Of a stretch of DNA of 9,811 nucleotides, positions 6,559-9,811 are shown in pieces. The notes under the pieces were generated by a model, which saw nothing but the letters and a program-made list of their open reading frames with translations, was not told where the DNA came from and searched no databases. The translations under genes and the position numbers were made by a program. Positions within the stretch are counted from its first letter, which is position 1. Each line of letters starts with the position of its first letter. Source of the DNA: Thermodesulfobacteriales bacterium (GTDB taxonomy: Bacteria > Desulfobacterota_D > UBA1144 > Nemesobacterales > UBA2774); the NCBI GenBank assembly GCA_004525335.1, contig SPCL01000074.1, positions 1-9,811 of the forward strand, given 5' to 3'.

Positions 6559-8697
6559 ATGATTGCACTTAAGATATGTAAGATCGAAAAGAAGGATGCA
6601 GGAAAGGGTTTTGCAAAACTCGACCCCGGGGATATGCGGGAGATAGGTGTTGAGCCGTGGGACCTTATCGAGATTGGGGGAAAGAGAAAAACTGTTGTTC
6701 GTGTTATGCCTCTTGATAAATCTAAGACTAAAAAATCTATTATTGAATTAGATGAAGCAACTATAGAAAACGCTCGTGTTGAGATCAATGAACATATATT
6801 CGTTAAAAAAGTAGATTCAAAATCCGCAACAAAAGTAGTTCTGGTTCCAAGAAATAACGCGATTTTATATAACGGGAATGAGAATAAATTTTTACAGGAC
6901 CGCCTTGATGGTTTTCCAATAACAGTGGGTGATAAATTAAGAGTAAATCTGCCCGGCAAAAAAAATGAAGAGTTTAATGTTGTTGGCATAATGCCTTCTA
7001 ATTCTGCAATATTCAGATCATCAACTAAGTTGGATATAAGAAAAAAACCAAAAGAAAAGTTTGATAGCTCTAAAGTCAGTTATGCGGATATAGGCGGCGT
7101 AAGTGAGCAATTAAAAAAGATTCGAGAAATTGTAGAATTGCCTCTTAAATATCCGCAATTATTTAACAGAATGGGGATAGATCCGCCAAGAGGGATTCTC
7201 CTGGTTGGCCCTCCAGGTAGCGGAAAAACGCTACTCGCTAAAGCTGTTGCTCATGAAACCAATGCTAATTTCCAGGTAATTAACGGCCCTGAAATAATGC
7301 ACAAGTTTTATGGAGAAAGCGAGGCTCGTTTAAGAGATATCTTTGAGATTGCAACACGCAATCAGCCCTCAATAATCTTTCTTGATGAACTAGATGCTAT
7401 TGCACCTAAAAGGGATAAAGTTTCAGGAGACGTTGAGAAAAGAATAGTTGCGCAGCTACTTTCCCTTATGGATGGGCTAAAGGATAGGGGTAATGTTGTA
7501 GTCATTGGTGCTACGAATCTCCCTTCTGCACTAGACCCGGCGCTAAGACGGCCTGGCAGGTTTGATAGAGAAGTAAGCATGGACGCCCCGGATAGAAATG
7601 GGAGGCTTCAGATTTTAGGAGTTCATTCACGTGGAATGCCTCTTGATGAGGATATAGACCTAGAGCGGCTAGCAGATGTAACACATGGATTTGTAGGGGC
7701 TGATCTTGAGAATCTTTGCAGAGAAGCTGCAATGAAGGCATTAAGAAGAACCCTTCCTGACTTTGATGATGACAACAATGGCGAGAATGGAAATGTGAAT
7801 ATTCAACCAATTACTGTTGATATGGCTGATTTCTTGGAAGCTCTAAAAGAGGTTGAGCCCTCTGCTATCAGGGAAATATTTGTCGAAATATCAAAAGTTA
7901 CCTGGGAAGATATTGGTGGACTGAAAGATATAAAAGAAAAACTAGTAGAGGCTGCAATATGGCCGTTTACTCATAAAGACCTATTTGAATTAACAGATGC
8001 TAAAGCGCCGAAAGGAATTTTGCTATGCGGCCCTCCTGGAACGGGGAAAACCCTTATAGCGAAAGCGCTTGCAAATCAAAGTGGCGCTAACTTTATATCC
8101 GTTAAAGGGGCAGAACTGCTTTCAAAGTATGTGGGCGAATCTGAGCACGCAGTAAGAGATGTGTTTAAGAAAGCTAAGCAAGTGGCTCCTTGTATAATAT
8201 TTTTTGATGAAATAGATGCACTAGCCCCGTGTAGAAGAGAATCCGATGGGACCAGGGTTTCAGAAAGAGTTGTTAGTCAGCTACTTACAGAGATGGACGG
8301 GATTGAGGATTTAAGGGAAGTTCTCATTTTAGCGGCAACCAACAGGGCCGATATAATAGACCCTGCTCTTCTTAGAGCGGGAAGATTTGATATTATTCTT
8401 AATTTCCCATACCCGGAAAACACAGAATTATATGATATTTTAAAGATACATACCCGGGGGAAACCAATTGCCAGAAACGCTAAATTAAAAGAGATAGCGA
8501 CTAAAGCTAAAGGATTTTCAGGAGCCGATATAGAGCTGCTTTGCCAAAGAGCATCCATGATAGCAATTAGAGAACATATTAAAAACCGCAAAAAAAGTCT
8601 GACTATAACCAATAGTCATTTCAATGAAGCGCTAAAAGAAATACAGCATAAATTATCTACTTATTCCAAGCAACCACCTAAAGGTCTTTCGGATTAA
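6559..8697 (+). CDS. CDC48/VAT-type double AAA+ ATPase (bacterial p97 homologue)
   Basis: The 712-residue protein has the full CDC48/VAT order. An N-terminal double-psi-barrel and CDC48_2-like region spans about 1-160. D1 has Walker A GPPGSGKT (217-224), Walker B IIFLDELDA (272-280), sensor GATN (Asn320) and arginine-finger candidates Arg334 and Arg337 in GRFDRE. D2 has Walker A GPPGTGKT (491-498), Walker B IIFFDEIDAL (546-555), AATN (Asn595) and GRFD (Arg609). Both catalytic Glu (277, 551) are present, and the pore loops are HKFYGESE and SKYVGESE, so both rings look active. Such hexamers unfold or extract proteins with ATP. The C-terminus (PKGLSD) lacks the HbYX motif by which archaeal proteins dock to the 20S proteasome, and no proteasome gene is nearby. 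The ATG at 6559 has AAGG 8 bases upstream. Bacterial copies are patchily distributed, so ancient transfer from archaea is possible. pilD follows 4 bases later. Confidence 0.93.
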   Translation: MIALKICKIEKKDAGKGFAKLDPGDMREIGVEPWDLIEIGGKRKTVVRVMPLDKSKTKKSIIELDEATIENARVEINEHIFVKKVDSKSATKVVLVPRNNAILYNGNENKFLQDRLDGFPITVGDKLRVNLPGKKNEEFNVVGIMPSNSAIFRSSTKLDIRKKPKEKFDSSKVSYADIGGVSEQLKKIREIVELPLKYPQLFNRMGIDPPRGILLVGPPGSGKTLLAKAVAHETNANFQVINGPEIMHKFYGESEARLRDIFEIATRNQPSIIFLDELDAIAPKRDKVSGDVEKRIVAQLLSLMDGLKDRGNVVVIGATNLPSALDPALRRPGRFDREVSMDAPDRNGRLQILGVHSRGMPLDEDIDLERLADVTHGFVGADLENLCREAAMKALRRTLPDFDDDNNGENGNVNIQPITVDMADFLEALKEVEPSAIREIFVEISKVTWEDIGGLKDIKEKLVEAAIWPFTHKDLFELTDAKAPKGILLCGPPGTGKTLIAKALANQSGANFISVKGAELLSKYVGESEHAVRDVFKKAKQVAPCIIFFDEIDALAPCRRESDGTRVSERVVSQLLTEMDGIEDLREVLILAATNRADIIDPALLRAGRFDIILNFPYPENTELYDILKIHTRGKPIARNAKLKEIATKAKGFSGADIELLCQRASMIAIREHIKNRKKSLTITNSHFNEALKEIQHKLSTYSKQPPKGLSD

Positions 8698-8701
8698 TCC
8701 C

Positions 8702-9535
8702 GTGCCCGGTGCAGAAATTTTTACATACATCTTATCTTTCATTTTTGGAACCGTTATAGGAAGTTTTTTAAACGTATGCATATACAGACTTCCAAAGGAA
8801 GAATCTATTGTCTATCCGGGATCACACTGCACTTCATGTAATGAGCCGATCAGCTTCTACAACAACATCCCCATTCTGAGTTACCTTTTCTTAAGAGGGA
8901 AGTGCTCTAAATGCAATTCAAAGATTTCATTTAGATACCCACTTGTGGAGATACTTACAGGACTATTATTTTTGGCGACGGTGTGGAGTTTTGGACTGAG
9001 CATTGAAACATTCTTCTATTTAATATTCATCTCAGCACTTATCCCAATAACATTTATAGACCTTGAGCATATGATAATTCCAAACGTTATTACCTATCCC
9101 GGCATAATAGTGGGAATACTCTACAATGCACTCAAGACAGATTGGGGCTATGGCCTGGAATTAATTAACAATTTCAGCTTGGGAATACAGAGTTTCTTTT
9201 CATTGCTAAGCGAAGTGCCCATACTGGACTCTATATTTGGAGTGATTTTAGGCGGGGGAATATTACTTTTAATAGCTTATGTATACGAGGCAGTAAAGAA
9301 AAGACAGGGAATGGGGATGGGAGATGTTAAACTCCTGGCAATGATAGGCGCGTTTTTCGGCTGGGAAGGAGTTTTGTTTGTCATTTTCCTAGGTTCTATA
9401 TTAGGCTCAGTGATTGGGATATCTATCATTATTGCAAAGAGGGGCGACTTAAAGTATGCCCTGCCCTTTGGGCCATTTCTTTCAATAGCGGCTGTAATTT
9501 ATATCTTTACAGGCGGATTCAAACTCTTCCTTTAG
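8702..9535 (+). CDS. pilD: Type IV prepilin peptidase / N-methyltransferase (PilD, A24 family)
   Basis: The 277-residue polytopic membrane protein has the canonical PilD layout: an N-terminal helix with GSFLNVCIYRLP (20-31); a cytoplasmic loop with two CxxC pairs, Cys43/Cys46 and Cys68/Cys71, which bind zinc in bifunctional members; and then several helices carrying the two catalytic aspartates, Asp120 in FIDLEHMIIPN and Asp208 in GMGMGDVKLL. These enzymes cleave type IV pilin and type II secretion pseudopilin leaders at the inner face of the inner membrane and methylate the new N-terminus. A hydrophobic insert near 150-180 makes the spacing between the aspartates rather long. The start is GTG at 8702, only 4 bases after the ATPase stop, with a weak GGA upstream, so translational coupling is likely. 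No pilin or secretion genes are in the window, so its substrates are encoded elsewhere. Confidence 0.92.
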   Translation: MPGAEIFTYILSFIFGTVIGSFLNVCIYRLPKEESIVYPGSHCTSCNEPISFYNNIPILSYLFLRGKCSKCNSKISFRYPLVEILTGLLFLATVWSFGLSIETFFYLIFISALIPITFIDLEHMIIPNVITYPGIIVGILYNALKTDWGYGLELINNFSLGIQSFFSLLSEVPILDSIFGVILGGGILLLIAYVYEAVKKRQGMGMGDVKLLAMIGAFFGWEGVLFVIFLGSILGSVIGISIIIAKRGDLKYALPFGPFLSIAAVIYIFTGGFKLFL

Positions 9536-9593
9536 GTTTTATTGTTGAGCATTCTTAGATTAAATACTTCTCCCCAATTCCCACCGAGCTTCC

Positions 9594-9622
9594 TTACAAT
9601 CACCTACATCTAACTTTATAAC
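9594..9622 (+). promoter_or_regulatory. Possible promoter of the hemY-like gene
   Basis: TTACAA (9594-9599) and TATAAC (9617-9622) are separated by 17 bases, with the -10 at five of six and the -35 only three of six. The leader would be about 20 bases. The 113-base gap after pilD shows no stem-loop terminator that I can see, so read-through from pilD is also possible. Confidence 0.3.
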
Positions 9623-9648
9623 TATACGATCTATGGTTTAATAATCAT

Positions 9649-9811
9649 ATGACAAAGAAGATTGCAGTCATAGGCGGAGGAATTACAGGGCTGAGCGCAG
9701 CGCACCGTTTGACAGAATTGCAGAATGAAAAAAATCTGGACATTGAAGTAATTCTGATTGAAAAGAGCAACAAATTGGGCGGGGCGGTAACAACTATCAA
9801 GAAAGATGGCT
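9649..9811 (+). CDS. hemY: Probable protoporphyrinogen oxidase, HemY type (5' end only)
   Basis: Only the first 54 codons are in the window. They encode MTKKIAVIGGGITGLSAAHRL, a Rossmann FAD-binding GxGxxG start, followed by a 15-residue variable loop, the strand VILIEKSNKLGG with the ribose-binding Glu, and AVTTIKKDG. This arrangement, including the longer loop before the second strand and the LGG-[AGK]-x-x-T ending, is typical of oxygen-dependent protoporphyrinogen oxidase, which makes protoporphyrin IX in the last but one step of heme synthesis. Other flavin amine-oxidase-fold enzymes (phytoene desaturase-like) begin similarly, so the name is provisional. The ATG at 9649 has only a weak GG-containing sequence upstream. 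No other heme genes are visible here. Confidence 0.72.
   Translation, partial: MTKKIAVIGGGITGLSAAHRLTELQNEKNLDIEVILIEKSNKLGGAVTTIKKDG

Noticed and set aside
6537..6989. Long open frame on the minus strand (150 codons) opposite the CDC48-like N-domain
   Set aside because: It lies antisense to a gene with clear conserved motifs, and its translation is low-complexity and Ser/Phe/Ile-rich, as expected for a shadow frame. The same applies to open frames at 4320-4622 (+), 7511-7810 (-), 8277-8612 (-) and 1365-1676 (+).
1..9811. Mobile element, CRISPR, toxin-antitoxin or defence island
   Set aside because: No transposase, integrase, long terminal repeats, array-like repeats or small paired toxin genes are seen; the genes are housekeeping or membrane/redox functions.

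Overview
The window looks like chromosomal DNA from an AT-rich, Gram-negative-type bacterium with aerobic metabolism. Cleavable signal peptides, a DsbD-type periplasmic domain, a type IV prepilin peptidase, RecF, a type II NADH dehydrogenase and the start of a protoporphyrinogen oxidase all point that way. The unusual taxonomic marker is a full VAT/CDC48-type double AAA+ ATPase, typical of archaea and eukaryotes but also found in scattered, often deep-branching bacterial phyla. Sequence alone does not let me name the phylum. There are no rRNA or tRNA genes, CRISPR arrays, insertion sequences or phage genes, and no gene-free stretch longer than 300 bases.

Layout. At the left edge (1-642, minus) is the N-terminal part of an exported protein of unknown function. 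It is divergent from a plus-strand VIT/CCC1-family transporter gene (about 760-1267) that resembles the membrane domain of the iron exporter MbfA. That gene is broken by a frame change near 1012-1025. Five minus-strand genes follow, all pointing left: recF (6415-5315), a PaaI-like hotdog thioesterase (5238-4768), a secreted stand-alone DsbD alpha-like domain (4715-3861), a DoxX-family membrane protein (3818-3426), and a 681-residue NDH-2 fused to a cyclic-nucleotide-binding domain and a CBS pair (3307-1262). The last of these converges with the VIT gene, with a 6-base overlap. On the right, divergent from recF, is a plus-strand pair: the CDC48-like ATPase (6559-8697) and pilD (8702-9535), separated by 4 bases and probably translationally coupled. 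A separate gene starting at 9649 runs off the right edge and begins like protoporphyrinogen oxidase.

How the genes may work together. The middle block has a redox flavour (NDH-2, DoxX, DsbD alpha), and the edges add metal and heme functions (VIT transporter, HemY-like oxidase), but no single pathway is proven. The most distinctive object is the NDH-2 with two C-terminal ligand-sensing modules, which suggests respiratory NADH oxidation controlled directly by nucleotides. Candidate sigma70-type promoters appear upstream of the exported protein, recF, the CDC48-like gene, ndh and the hemY-like gene. A 20-bp inverted repeat lies between the divergent recF and CDC48 promoters. I see no clearly new multi-gene defence or mobile system here.
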